In this document: piece by piece, positions 28,519-40,985 of the stretch
Layout of the letters: every line of letters begins with the position of its first letter
Position numbering within the stretch: the first letter of the stretch is position 1
Assembly: GCF_021018805.1 (NCBI RefSeq)
Contig: NC_086253.1
Location: 35,465,583-35,529,582, forward strand
Length of the DNA: 64,000 nt
Origin: Prinia subflava
Taxonomy: Eukaryota > Chordata > Aves > Passeriformes > Cisticolidae
Direction of reading: 5' to 3'
Made by a program: the position numbers and the translations under genes
The notes under the pieces: generated by a model
What the model was told of the DNA's origin: nothing
The model's input: the letters and a program-made list of their open reading frames with translations, nothing else
Database searches by the model: none

Positions 28519-28734
28519 TCACTGTCTCAATTTCTCCACAAAACACAAAGGTTCTGAGTCACAAGACCATGGTTTGAGACTGTTACAGGTTCTGCATTCT
28601 GCAATTCTTTCATGAAGATTCCAAAGCTCCATCTGAAGTTTTCTAAAATGATCATGGTCATCAGCTAGCAGCAGCTCTGTCTGCAGCCTTTTTTCATTTT
28701 GTTCATTTAACTGAGAGTGCAATTCTTTCACCAT
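28519..28734 (-). CDS. Possible last exon encoding a coiled-coil tail, or retrocopy; identity unknown
   Basis: A 71-codon frame on the minus strand has a composition unlike the low-complexity frames around it. It is rich in Glu, Gln, Leu and Lys with leucines spaced as in a coiled coil (MVKELHSQLNEQNEKRLQTE at the start), followed by a short Cys-containing tail ending FVEKLRQ. The frame stays open a few codons above the Met, and a possible splice acceptor (TTTTACAAG, before AT-ATG) sits directly upstream. An AATAAA signal lies about 20 bases after the stop. Together these fit a terminal coding exon with a very short 3' UTR. The pyrimidine tract is weak and I find no partner exon upstream, so a retrocopy fragment or chance frame remains possible. 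I do not recognise the protein. Confidence 0.35.
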   Translation of the reverse strand: MVKELHSQLNEQNEKRLQTELLLADDHDHFRKLQMELWNLHERIAECRTCNSLKPWSCDSEPLCFVEKLRQ

Positions 28735-28789
28735 ATCTTGTAAAAGTAGTATTTTTTAATTTTCAAGTTTACTGCTCTTTATTCCAATT

Positions 28790-29098
28790 TTCGTATGCCA
28801 ATTTCCTTCCAGAGGATGGATGGAATTAGTTGCCCCTCTGCCCCAGGTAGAGGGAAGACAAAAAAAATTTCAAGGAAGGACAACAAAATATTTTCTTTAC
28901 ACTGGCCACCCAGATTAGCCATTCTTCCAGAAAATTCTCACAGGGGAACTACACAACCCACACACAAATTCCCTCAGGGGAAATTTGTTGCAAAATTTTC
29001 AAAAGATAACACAACCTCCTCAGAACAACGATGTGGCAAGGTTTAATTTCCAAATGTTGATACCAGAGAACAGCATCCCAATTCTCACACCAAAATAA
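28790..29098 (-). mobile_element. Probable ERV leader next to an LTR, with a decayed primer-site-like sequence
   Basis: On the minus strand, six bases after the LTR end (29099) comes TGGTGTGAGAATTGGGAT at 29092-29075. It begins TGGTG and ends GGGAT and resembles a mutated tRNA-Phe primer site like the exact one in the provirus at 47.5 kb. The following sequence to about 28790 is unassigned and may be leader. No gag frame is visible. The identification rests on position and partial similarity only. Confidence 0.35.
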
Positions 29099-29625
29099 TG
29101 TTATGATGGAAGTATAAGAAATGACTCAAATTGAGGTGCGAGCAAGACCATGTGCCAAAGTCAAAAGTACAGATTTTATTTAACAGGAAATGTAAGGTAG
29201 AGAGAGAGAAAGAAATAGGAAGAGAGAAGATGGGGGAAAGAGAAAGAGAGTCAGAGAGAGAAGAGAGATTAAGAAAAAGGTGTTACTACCACATGGATTG
29301 CTGTGGTATCCTGCTGGTTGTTCTTCCCCTTGGTCTTTGGTGTTGGCATCCCGAGCTGTTCTTCTGGAGGTACCACTTTTGTACAGTCCACATCCTGGGT
29401 ATTCATGGGGTGTAGATGCTGTTCTCATAATTTTAAATGGCATGTGCATAAGCACTTGCTCCCTTACCCCAGTTTTCCATGGTGAGAATTTTGTCCAGAT
29501 GCTAACCAAACATTTCCCTCAGGTAGGCCTGGAATTAGCTCCTTCCTGCTGTGCCATCTGCATTTATCTCAAGTTCCCTTGTGGTGGCATATCTTATGAA
29601 CACAGTGTTTTGAGAATGTAACTGC
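29099..29625 (-). mobile_element. ERV LTR, minus strand
   Basis: On the minus strand it ends ...CATAACA and carries a long pyrimidine tract, then TTAAATAAAATC with the polyadenylation signal, then GACTTTGGCACATGGTCTTG. The LTR at 55.0-55.4 kb has the same order: pyrimidine tract, TTAAATAAAATC, GACTTTGGTATAGGGTCTCG. The two are clearly related but diverged. The outer end near 29625 is approximate. The CT/GA-rich tract at 29197-29275 explains the Arg/Glu-rich and Leu/Ser-rich open frames here. Confidence 0.6.
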
Positions 29626-32210
29626 ATTGTTTAAGTCTTCATAGTCTTGAATTACTTCAGCTGAAAAGACAGTAGGTTTACTGTGATGTCCATCATAATA
29701 ATTTCAGGCCTATATATGAAGTAACAACAACAATTATTATCAAGCATTCATCTGTTATAGTTTTGTCTATGTGCCAGTGTACTTATTTAAAAAAAAAAAT
29801 ATTTTATGTTGGTTTACAGGTTTCACTGGCCTGAGAAACATCTTTGTAAAAATTTCCACTGGTGCCACCCTTTTTTTCTCTATGAAATTAATTTCTTCAC
29901 ATTCAGCTGCAGTCACATTTCTGAGTGCAATGCAATATAACATTAGGTGACAGTTTCAGTACTGAGAGCCAATTCCTGAGGGGAGAAGGCTGCTGGTGTT
30001 TCTCTCCTTGTTCTTGTTATCTCCTTCACTGTTAGTGACCTTTGCTATTTTGACAAGTGCACAAGCATAGCCTTGTAACCCAGGGAGTATTGAGGTACAG
30101 CTGTAACAGGCTTACAGGATTTATGTTAAACTAACAACACAGACTTCAAACACACTGGTCTAGACCAGCTTGGAGCTGTGTTTTACCTTGTAATAGCAAT
30201 GATCAAAGGACAGGTGATTATTACACCCTTGGTTTTAGCTTTTTCTTACTTCTGTTTAGCTTTTGTGGTGAAATGTCATGTTATATATCTTTTGTAATGA
30301 AGTGACAATAATAGCAAATATTTCCTCTTTGTAAACTATCTGTGACCCTAAATAACAATACACTATTGGCAAGTACAGGCATGGGGTGATCAGAGGAACT
30401 TCAAATGTGTGAGCACCAGCTAATACTGGAAGCCCAAGGACCTTACCAATGGACATTAGTAGTCATCAGAGAGATGCACCACTGAAAACTGTATATAAAT
30501 ATAAATTATAAAGATCCCAAAGAAAATTTTAAAAAATCACAACCCACATCTCCAAATAGGTAAATACACCATAAACTATAAATTCATATACAATACAAAC
30601 TTGCAAATCAAAAAAAAGCAAGCCACAGACCATATTAGTGAGCATACAAAAGTGATTCCCAGCAATGCTAAAGCAAGGAAGAAGATACCATTGACATGAT
30701 ATTTCTCTGGTGAATGAAAATGGAATTTTCACAGTTCACTTACTCGCTTCCCAGACCATCAACTTTAAGATACAAAAAGACAGTGGAATAGTGAGCATAA
30801 CATCAAAGAAAGCTACCAATAGGTTTAATATCTTTTATGTATTTTGAAATATCCTCTAGATTTAAATTAGTATGAAGTAAATAAATTAATTCCAATAAAT
30901 GTTTGCATTTCCCAGACTAATTTTTCTTGATGTTTGAAGCTTTCTATTTACCATTCTGACAATGCTGCTCTTGGCTGAGTTAAAAGACCTGATTGTCTGT
31001 GTATTTTCAACTTCTGTTTGAGTTTCTATTAAAATAGTCTCGTTTACTTTCGCGTTCAGACAAATTTCTCAAGTTTTCCTTAAATAGCTGTCATTCTATC
31101 TCAAAAAAAGACCGCAGTTTCAGAGAACTTCTTTCATGCCTTCTACCAACTTTTTTTTCTTCACTGAATTTAACACTTGTTGAGACTTGCCTGGAATTCC
31201 TGCAATTGCTAAACATTATTTCCTATAGGAAAAAAAGCATTCTGTAACTTAATGTTTAGGTTTTGTTACATTTTGTAACAAACAAATTGTGTAAATTAGT
31301 TCTTTTCTATGGCAGATATTAAAAAATGAGCACTAAAGTAATTTATGTATTTTATGTCTTTCTGTCATTCCCAATTCATAAAATATCTCACTGTATATGA
31401 CTATACTGTGTACCTATATGCAATTTATACTGTGGGAACCTAACTTTTTTTAAGAACAAAATATGTTTTAGATGGTGTTCTGACATTACATAGCAATCCT
31501 TCCCATTCCTATCATATCATTATGCTCAGTGATATATCAGGCATTTATCTTGCAAAACGTACACACGAGGAAAAAGTAGAACAGAGGAAAAATGTTTTTA
31601 CATAAAGTTGCTATTTTTGATGGACTGAAATATTGCATGGTTTCCAGCTGATTATAACCATTCTCCCAGTGTTACATACCCCTCTGAGACAATCCAGTCC
31701 CCCATGTTTTGTATGCTCTTTTCACCTGCAAAAGAAGAGTAGCATGCTCCTGCTTTGGTGATGATTAGCATAGATTTTTTTTTCCTGATGCGTCATTTTC
31801 TACTATTTTACCACCTTGAACTCTGTTAAATATTAGTATCTTCAAACTCTCAAAATTTGTCACTAATTTTTAATCTGTTTTAATCTATAATATTTGCATC
31901 ACCTGTTCTCATCTTTTGTCTTCTACAGAGACTTTTAACAGTGACCCCTGTAACTAAATTGCCCTTTACCTCTTGATATCTGTAATTTAAAGTCACTGTA
32001 AAAACTTTTTAAATTTTTTTTTTACTTGTGCAATTATAGAAATAATGGCCTGTATTAAAAAAAAAAAATAATTAAGTGAGGCACTAAATATCCTATTGAA
32101 GTGATCCATATTTCGTAAATATACTGTTTAATGACGCCTCCTCCCACTTTTATGTGGTCTGCTTATTTCTATTGCTTTTATAAACTTGACACTGAAGTGG
32201 GTTTGCAAGC
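29626..32210. other. No gene seen
   Basis: AT-rich sequence without supported genes or named repeats. Confidence 0.5.
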
Positions 32211-32597
32211 TGTCATGGTTTAGGAATGCTGCTCTGGAATTTGGTGCTCCCATTGAGACTCTTCAAACCACGGACAGCTCACTTGCTCCCCCTCTTTCCC
32301 TTTTCCCTTCCACCTGAGAGGGCTAGACTGGAGAATGAGAGGCACAAAATGTTGAGATAAGAATAATTTACTGGGCAGAGCAATGGGATAAGAAAATGAA
32401 CAGTAATAGCAACAATACAAGAAAGTAACAATTCACATGAAATTCTCCAACAACAGCCAACAGCCCACTTTCTCTCTGGGAGTTCCCTCCCCCTGGCCCC
32501 GGCAATGATGTGAAGTGGTATAGAATAATCTCCAGGTCCTAGCCATGCCTGTCCCAGCTAAGCAAAAATTAAGCCTGTCTTGGCCAGAACTAGGACA
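32211..32597 (-). mobile_element. Solo LTR of an avian ERV, minus strand
   Basis: The plus strand begins TGTCATGGTTTAG and ends ACTAGGACA, so the element has TG...CA ends of 387 bases. The sequence GTTGAGATAAGAATAATTTA inside is typical of a widespread avian LTR group in reverse orientation, and its reversed polyadenylation region fits the minus strand. I see no matching target duplication (flanks GCAAGC and CGGCTT), which suggests decay or a rearranged end. No internal coding sequence adjoins it. Confidence 0.7.
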
Positions 32598-34635
32598 CGG
32601 CTTAACTTATCTGTGCAGTGTGACAGCGACTAGGTGCTTGTGATGCATTCAGTAACAGATGTCTTATTTTTCAGTGTGAACAAGATATGTTTTAACATTA
32701 AAGGTACGGTTGTAACTTGACAAAAAACTTCATACTTTAACTTCATTCAGGGTTTCTTGTTATTGTTTATGGATAGCATGAGAATAACAACATGATTCTC
32801 AGCTTACAGCAAATGAGAGCAATATTTATTCTTCCAAATCCTCTTTTTATATAGTGCTTCGGTACATAAGAGTGGTCATACAGAGCCTACACCTCTTTGT
32901 AAAAATCCTTGCCAGTAAACAAGCTAGAAAAAAACCACCTGCTAACCGTTTTTCACCTCCCAAGGATTGTTTGGATTCCTCCTTAGGATTTTCCCAGGCC
33001 AGAATGAGAGAGTTGCTTGCTTGTCTTTCACACAGACTCCAGCAGTGCCTGAAGCCTAAAATCTGACCACTGTCAGTACCCACAAGGGGTTTTTTTACAG
33101 CATTACTGTTTAACTTCAGAAAATTTAGCAATTTTCAATACTGGATGAATTACACTTAGAAAGATAGATACTATGCCAGCATATCTCCTGTTTCTAAGAA
33201 TTTCTTTCACTGCCATGCCAGGAAAAAACAACCAAAGTGCAAGAATTCTAACGAGGGAGAAATGAGAATCTACTTATGTCTTGAAAAAATAAGAGTCTGG
33301 TAGACTGTTATACCAGACACATAGTCCATTAAAAGCAAAGCAAGCTTTTATTGTCAGTATTTCTCAAAACCAACTGCAGTTAGGAAAAGTGTTGTTTCCA
33401 AATAAAACATTTGGAGGATACTGACAGCTGCCTTTGAGTGTACTTTCAAGCAGAAGAAGCATTTTCTAAATATCAGCAGTGTTTGAAATACTGTGAAAGT
33501 TTTGCCAACAAAACAGTCTGTACTGAAAAATTTAAAGAGTGCATATCTATTGGCATAAATATTGTTAATATGTTTAGACTAAGGAGTTCTGCTAACTCTG
33601 AACATTTGCAATACACTATTTCTAAGAAGTTTCCTTTAGCTAAGTGAATTGAGCTGTTGGTAGAGTGAAACATAAGACCATTATCCAGAAAAGTTTTAAT
33701 CTTTTTTTACTGACAATTGGAGATGAAATGAAATTTAACACAAGATACTTTTCTGAAGTTTGAAATTTCATTTTTTAGTCTTCATTAGTAAGAAGTGGCA
33801 GTTAAGTTGTGATATTGTGGACTGGATAATATATTAAGAGTGGAACAAATTAACTCAAGTGGATATTTCATTTTGTAATAAAAATGGAAACTAATTAAAT
33901 AGATACAAGTCATAATTAGATCTTAAGAAATAGCGTTAAAGGAAAATTTTGAAATATCAGCAGTCTGTCACAATCTTCGGAAACTGACATGTATAGTTTT
34001 ATTGCAAATGGAGTACTAATAATAATTATTTCAAGAAAATTTTGAGAATAGTAAAGAAAAACTATGCTAGCTGCCATAATAAGCATCACTTTTTCATACC
34101 CAGGTTGATGTATTATATTTTGACTTCTGCTTCCTCATCAGGTTTGTTTAAGTGGAAGATATTCAGCAAATTTCGACTTCAATTGCAATGGAATTCCAAA
34201 TAGCTTAAGCTCATTAAGTTCTCCATAGCTTCCACTTTAGATTTCTACCCTTCCTTACCTAATTAAGTAATAGTTATTTTTTTCCTACAGTTGTAATGAG
34301 GTTATTTCATAACTATATTACAAAAATAATCTATGCTTTATGACTCATTATCATCAAGTATCATGAATGGCATTTGAACACCAAATTCTTTTGACTTTAT
34401 GGAAAAATCATATTTTTACCATAATTCAAAATGTACTTTTTAAAGACACATTGACACATTACAAAGCACATATTGTTTTGTTAATATATAAACAGTCATA
34501 TAAACATCAGCATAATCTTGCTGCTTGTATTTCTTTCTTCCAATATATATTTCATCTCTATTTTAGTTGGGTCTTAGCATAATTTTGCTCTGATAAAATC
34601 AATGACACGTCAAGGCAAGATTCAATATAATGTTC
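32598..34635. other. No gene seen
   Basis: AT-rich sequence. The short frame at 33438-33647 has a mixed composition but no splice signals or recognisable domain. Confidence 0.5.
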
Positions 34636-34900
34636 TTTTCCTTTTTCTTCTTTTTCTTTTTCTTTTTCTTTTTCTTTTTCTTTTTCTTTTTCTTTTTCTT
34701 TTTCTTTTTCTTTTTCTTTTTCTTTTTCTTTTTCTTTTTCTTTTTCTTTTTCTTTTTCTTTTTCTTTTTCTTTTTCTTTTTCTTTTTCTTTTTCTTTTTC
34801 TTTTTCTTTTTCTTTTTCTTTTTCTTTTTCTTTTTCTTTTTCTTTTTCTCTATTCATTTTCTTTTTCTTTTTCTTTTTCTTTTTCTCTATTCATTTTCTT
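34636..34900 (+). repeat. (CTTTTT)n hexanucleotide array with a duplicated punctuating motif
   Basis: A nearly perfect CTTTTT array runs from about 34646 to 34847. The motif CTCTATTCATTTTC follows, then four to five more units, then the same motif again at about 34885. It makes an alternating Phe-Leu frame on one strand and Lys-Glu on the other; neither is a gene. Confidence 0.95.
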
Positions 34901-37224
34901 TCTTTATGTTTCCCCTTTCTGCAGAAGAAACTGGTCCAAACATAGTTCTGACTGTCTTTTCATAAGGTTACAAACAGAATCTGATCTGATATGCAGAAGC
35001 TGTTTTCCAGACTTTCAGTAATAAAATGTATCAAATCAGAAGGTTTTATCTCTAATTGGTGCATTCTTTTTGTCTCCTTTAACATGCATTTTCATGCCTT
35101 TCCTTCCAGGACTTTGTTCTGTTCTGGACTTCTCCTCCAAACTGTCTCGTTTTACCAGACATAATTGTATTCCTTTTGCAAAAAACACTATATTGTATGA
35201 TTTTAAATTACTTATAATGTAATTCTTTCTGGTTCATGAGTCTTTGTCAATTCAAATTAATTTTACTTTTAAAACGTTGCAGTGAATGTTATCTCCTACA
35301 TGCAACTAACATTTTGCTCATTTCATTACAACTGTTTCATTCAATAAAGTTTTCTCAAACAGTCTTTACAATCTGCTTATAGTTACTCCAGCAATGGAAA
35401 ATGTGATTTATTTCAGTATGTGGATTCCAGATGGTTTTCAGTGAAGCATATGTAGCTATGAATCTTGTACAATCTTTTTTATTGCTATAGTCAGTACCCT
35501 CCTGTATGCGTCTTCTTTTCAACTATGAAATTTAAGAAACATTGGTAACATCTTGAATCTTATGATCTACATATTATTAGATAGAGAGTAAGAAACACTA
35601 GATATATAAATAGCCATAATTACTGGTGTTGAGCAGTTTAAATAATATAAGAGATAACTTAAACCAGGAGATTTTGATACCAAATATTTATCAGAGTGCT
35701 GTGAGTTTATCTATATGGGTTTGTTTTCCTTGCTGTGCTAATAAAAGGAATATATTTATCCTGTTATTAAATTATAGCTTAAAAGCTGTTGGAGAAACAC
35801 AGGGGACTGTAAGTAGCATCTTCAAAAGTATAAATGTAAAATCATAGCGTAAATTGAAAACGTAAGCGTGAGGCAGTGTCAAAGTCTCCATGGATACACA
35901 TAACTCAAAAATGATCAGTATTGTGCCATTAAACAAATGCAGACTTGGGAGCTGTTTTGTTTTTCAGGTTTTGGGGATTTTTTTGAGGTTGGGGTAGTTA
36001 GGGAGAGAGGAATTATTCTCCTTTTTAATAATGAAGACAGGAAGAAAATGTAAACCATACCACATGTAGAAAATGAAGATGAAACATGGCATTATCAAGT
36101 AATGAAGTCAAAGCAACTATGCTGGCTGTGTTAGCAAATGTCAAAAGATGACAGAGTGACAGTGACTTCAAGAGTGAGAAGGAAGATATCACTGACATAA
36201 ACACTATATCCTTGCTGCAAAGACAAAGTAGAGGCCACCCTAATCATAGTCAGCAGCAAACTCCTTCCAGAGAAGGACACAGGATTTGATTTGTTGCAGT
36301 TCCTTCAAGTACTCCCTCTCTGGAACACTAAAACATTAAAATCTTTGGAGAAAGGCATCAATATTAGAAAGTATGTGTATTTCAGTATTCATTGAGCCAG
36401 TATTATCTGGGAATTATCTGAATATCTGAGCAATTGGAACAGAAAATGCTAATACAATTGTTACAAAATTACTAATAACCATTTGATTAGACTGCTTAGA
36501 CTTAGACTAACTGTAAACTTTTGGCTTTGTTTAAAATTGCGTGCGTGATTGGTCTGGTAAGACTAGCCCAGAGGGCAGGCTGTTAACATGAATGCGATGT
36601 CATTTTCTTAACAGGAATAATTTTTCTAGCAGGCAGCTCATATATCTGCAAGGAAAATGGTCAGTTATGACCTTCTGTAAGCAGATATCATAATTTTGCA
36701 ACATAAATGATGATTTCCATGCTCAAGGTCCTCTTAAATTTTTCATGCTAAGAAATTATTCCTTTATAAATAACAATCAAGTTCTACTGAATACCGATAA
36801 ATACCAAGACCTGCTGAGAAATAACGTTTACATATAAAGAGATTATTGCATTACACATATTTTTCTCATTCATCACTTTCCTCCATTCCCTGATATTGTA
36901 ATCAATGAAATTAAAAGATTATAGTTCTGTATGTGATACACAGAATTTGCCTTCTCTGAAAAGTCTACAATACTAGTGATTTCTTTAAAATTATAATTTA
37001 TTTGGTAGCATTCATAATAGTCTGAAGAACATTTAGGTAGTTTTTTTGTTTTGTCGATTTTTTTTTTTTAATACAGAATTTGTAGACAGTGGCCACATAG
37101 ATCCTCAACAAATTAGGATAAAGATAAATGGCAACTCTGTAGAAGTATGCTGGAAGGATGGAGTTCCCTCTCCTGCTTTGAAATAGGTGGTGCCACCTAG
37201 GACTCCTGGGTGCTAAGCATGACT
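34901..37224. other. No gene seen
   Basis: AT-rich sequence without supported genes. The stretch just before 37225 (about 37140-37224) may be part of the adjoining CR1 but I cannot show it. Confidence 0.5.
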
Positions 37225-37350
37225 TTACTGCTTGATGCAGTGCTCCAGGTGGGGCCTCACCAGAGCAGGGTAGAGGAGCAGACCTGCTGGCCATGTTTCT
37301 GTTGATGCAGGCCATCACACAGTGCCCAGTGCTCGAGAACCACCCCGGTG
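37225..37350 (-). mobile_element. CR1 LINE fragment, minus strand
   Basis: The plus strand carries GTGCTCCAGGTGGGGCCTCA followed by CCAGAGCAGGGTAGAGGAGC and, further on, GATGCAGGCCATCACA. These are reversed CR1 reverse-transcriptase blocks ('LEHCI..W' and 'MACI' region on the minus strand). It is truncated on both sides. Confidence 0.7.
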
Positions 37351-38110
37351 GAACTCAGTCCTTGCTGGTAGTGTTTCAGCTCCTTAGGGAATGTGACCGA
37401 TGGAGTGAGTAACACAATCTTCTGAAAAGTCTCAGTAGAATTAGACTAGCTGTTTTCTATACATGTTCAATAGCCTCCAATAAAAAAAGAAAAAAACCTT
37501 CAGAATTTCATCTGGAGAGATAGGATATAGAATCAAAAAGCGGGGTATATATCTAGCAGTCAGTATATCCCTGTAAGGTAGTAAGGGAGCACTAATGATT
37601 ACCTCAGGAAGACACAGTGGGTAGGGCTCCTCTTAATTCTGTTTTGACCTCTGCAGATAGTGAATTATCTGAGACTGCCATTACAGTTAATTGAAAAAGC
37701 ATCTTAAGTGACTTATCTGATTCTGAAACTGGTATTTAAAATCGCCTGTGCTACAAAAGTAATTGTCTCCTCTTATCACTGTAAAAAGATGAGTAGCAGA
37801 AAAACAGTGTGCTGTGATTTTTCTGTCTCCCATTTGTGCAAGAAATTCAGTACTCCTTTTAAAGGTCTGCATATTTTTCTGTACGTATCAAAAAGAAATC
37901 TGGAAAAGTAATTTCCTATATGTTTAATGTAACCCTGGAAAGGGTAACTTCACAACAGTCCTACAATATACTTCCTGTGTGCTACAACCAGAGGTTGCAA
38001 TTCTTGGTCCTTTGAGAGATCATACAAAAATGAAAGGTTTCCCATACACTGGAAAACATTTAGAAAGCATTCAGCAGCCACATTTTAGCCCAAAGTTTTG
38101 TTGTTTTCTC
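37351..38110. other. No gene seen
   Basis: Mixed AT-rich sequence between a CR1 fragment and the TTCC array. No feature is supported. Confidence 0.5.
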
Positions 38111-38598
38111 TTCCTTCCTTCCTTCCTTCCTTCCTTCCTTCCTTCCTTCCTTCCTTCCTTCCTTCCTTCCTTCCTTCCTTCCTTCCTTCCTTCCTTCCTT
38201 CCTTCCTTCCTTCCTTCCTTCCTTCCTTCCTTCCTTCCTTCCTTCCTTCCTTCCTTCCTTCCTTCCTTCCTTCCTTCCTTCCTTCCTTCCTTCCTTCCTT
38301 CCTTCCTTCCTTCCTTCCTTCCTTCCTTCCTTCCTTCCTTCCTTCCTTCCTTCCTTCCTTCCTTCCTTCCTTCCTTCCTTCCTTCCTTCCTTCCTTCCTT
38401 CCTTCCTTCCTTCCTTCCTTCCTTCCTTCCTTCCTTCCTTCCTTCCTTCCTTCCTTCCTTCCTTCCTTCCTTCCTTCCTTCCTTCCTTCCTTCCTTCCTT
38501 CCTTCCTTCCTTCCTTCCTTCCTTCCTTCCTTCCTTCCTTCCTTCCTTCCTTCCTTCCTTCCTTCCTTCCTTCCTTCCTTCCTTCCTTCCTTCCTTCC
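38111..38598 (+). repeat. (TTCC)122 perfect tetranucleotide microsatellite
   Basis: 488 bases of TTCC without a single interruption, 122 units. The strands are pure pyrimidine and pure purine, so mirror-repeat triplex (H-DNA) structures are possible. All frames through it stay open and give four-residue repeats (Leu-Pro-Ser-Phe and Gly-Arg-Lys-Glu), which are artefacts. Exact length should be treated as an assembly estimate. Confidence 0.99.
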
Positions 38599-39704
38599 AC
38601 TGAAAATTTCAAAGACACTTTTGTAAGACAAAGTTCTGCATTTCCTACTTTTATCCCTATTTAATCAGATGTGTATATCCCATTAAAAATCATAATATAA
38701 GGACAGGGTCCTAGGCATTTTTGTCAGCTCTCTTGTGTTTTTGAGGACCTAAATGTCAAAGTAATCCTTGTGTCTGTACATGTATTGATAGGGTGCATCT
38801 GAAAAAAAGCACAGAATGTGTTTGTCTAAACATAAACTCTGTTTCAATGTAAATAGAGGAAGAAATTCCCCAATTAGTCTGAGAGGTTGTTGCATTTCTT
38901 AATTAAAAATGATGATAAAAATATTTGGCTTTATTTCTAGCTTCTCTTTCTGGGTACTCTTGTCATGGTCAATTATCCTTTTTGGATCTTGCTATAAAAT
39001 TAAGAGAATGCAAACTCCAACTATTCATACCTAATCCAAAAAAATACATTTCTGAAAAGCAGTCTTGAATGACATTACTAAACTGTTAATTTGATGCTCA
39101 TTCCTTCACTTTAGATATTGTCAGTTGACACGGTTATATTAAAACTGGAAGATGTACAAGAAAAAATAAAAAAAAATTAAAATAAAATGCAAACAGTAAT
39201 ATAGATTTTCTTCTATGCAAAAAATTATATGTGACATGTATTTACATAAAATTAGGGGGATTTTTTTTATTATAGGGAAGATTTTGAGAAATTTGAGAAA
39301 TTTCTGTTCCTGAAGTTATTTGCTAAAGCTGGGAAAGTGCTGCTGAGCCACAGTGGCTGAAAATTGTGAGGGACAGTTACTAATTGGGCAGATGACAGAC
39401 ATAGTCTTCAAGATCAAAGCATGTTTGTCATGGAATGAAATAATTTGACATTCTGGTGTAATGCTTGCTTCTTGCAGGACAAACAAAGCTGCTTAGATCT
39501 CTAAAATAGATGATGTTTCAATTAGTATTAGGTGTCAAACACTTTCAAGAAGAAAATTAAAAAAAAAAAGGAAATTACAGTTCTGAAATACAATTTTTGA
39601 TATCTTAAAAGCTTAAGAGCAACCTACAAATTTAAAAATTTGATTCTTACATCTAATTTCTTTTTTCAGTTCAAGATAAATACACAGTAGTACTTTACTG
39701 ACAG
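38599..39704. other. No gene seen
   Basis: AT-rich sequence with small A-runs. No gene or named repeat is supported. Confidence 0.5.
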
Positions 39705-40985
39705 CATTTTTGTGACCCTTGTCTGGACATGCTCCAACAGGTCTCTGCCCTTGGTGTGCTGAGGAGCCCAAGGCTGGATGCAGTCCTCCAGGTAGGGTCC
39801 CGTAAGAGACAGATAGAATGAGGCAATCACCCCCCTTGCCCTGCTGGACACGCTTTGATGCAGCCCAGGATGCCACTGGCTCTCTGGGCTGCAAGTGCAC
39901 ATTGCCAGGTCATGTCCAGCCTCTCTTTCACCAGCTCCCCCAAGTCCTTCTGGGCAGGGCTGCTCTGATCTGTTCATTCCCCAGCCTGTGTTCATACCAG
40001 GAGTTGCTCCAACCCAGGCACAGCACCTTGCACTTGGTCTTGTTACACCTCCTGAGAGTCCAATAGGGCCCACTTTTGGAGCTTGTCCAGGTCCCTCTGG
40101 ATGACATCCCATCTTTTACTGTCAACAGCATCACTCATCTTGGTGTCATCAGAGAATTTGCTTAAGTGAACTCAGTCCATTTATCTGTGTCATTAATGAA
40201 GATATTATTAAATAACACTGGTCACAATACAGACTCTTGAAAGTCACCACTTGCCATTGATGTTTGTTGTGACTGAGCTGTTGATCCTACCCTGTGGAGA
40301 CAACCATTCAAGCAATTCCTTATCCACTGGGCGATTCACCCATCTCTCTCTAATTCTGAGAAGTGTGTTGTGAGGGACCATATCAAAGACTTTATGGAAG
40401 TCACCTCATAATAGAAGGCCGCTGGGTTAGTTATGCAGAACCTGCTCTTGTTGAAGCCATGCTGTCTGTCTAGAATCTCTTCCCTGTCCTCTATGTGCTT
40501 CAGCATAGCTTCTAGGACAATCTGTTCCATGATCTTCCCAGAAACAGACGTGAGGCTGACAGTTCGGTAGTTCCCGGAGATGTTATTTTGTTCTTTCTAC
40601 CCTTTAATTACACGAGTATTTTTTCCAGTCACCTGGGACTTCATCTGACTGCCATGACTTTTAAAATACCATGGAGACTGGCTTGGCAACTACATCATCC
40701 AATTCCCTCAGAACTCCGGGATGCATCTCATTGCGTTCCATAGACTTCCACACATCCAGGTTCCTCAGGTGGTCAGGAACCTGATGTTTACATACAGCGG
40801 GAAGCATTTTTCTCACCCTGGTCCCTGCTGTCCCTCCAATCAAGAGGTGTGGAAAGAGAAGTTGCCAACATTTTCGTTGAAGGCTGAGGCAAAAATTGTT
40901 CAGCACATCAGGCTTCTACTTGTCTCTTGTACTGTGGGCTGTCAGCCTTATTGCCTCTTTAGAGGAAGACCCCTTGATTCCTGTG
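39705..40985 (-). mobile_element. CR1 LINE reverse-transcriptase fragment, minus strand, inactive
   Basis: Read on the minus strand from about 40985 down, it gives successive CR1 ORF2 blocks in several frames. They are MHPGVLRELDDVVAKPVSMV (start of the RT domain), then VPGDWKK, then [17 protein letters not shown] followed by QHGFNKS (RT fingers/palm), then RDLDKLQKW, TKCKVLCLGWSNSWYEHRLG and the block around PYLEDCIQPWAPQHTKGRDL. The order is that of the CR1 reverse transcriptase. It has frameshifts and stops, so it is a dead copy. It stops near 39705 before the usual CR1 3' tail, which is unusual because LINE copies normally keep their 3' end; a later deletion or insertion may have removed it. 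Confidence 0.9.

Noticed and set aside
34558..35021. Phe-Leu and Lys-Glu repeat frames
   Set aside because: They are translations of the CTTTTT array.
38071..38664. Long Leu-Pro-Ser-Phe and Gly-Arg-Lys-Glu frames
   Set aside because: They are translations of the TTCC microsatellite.
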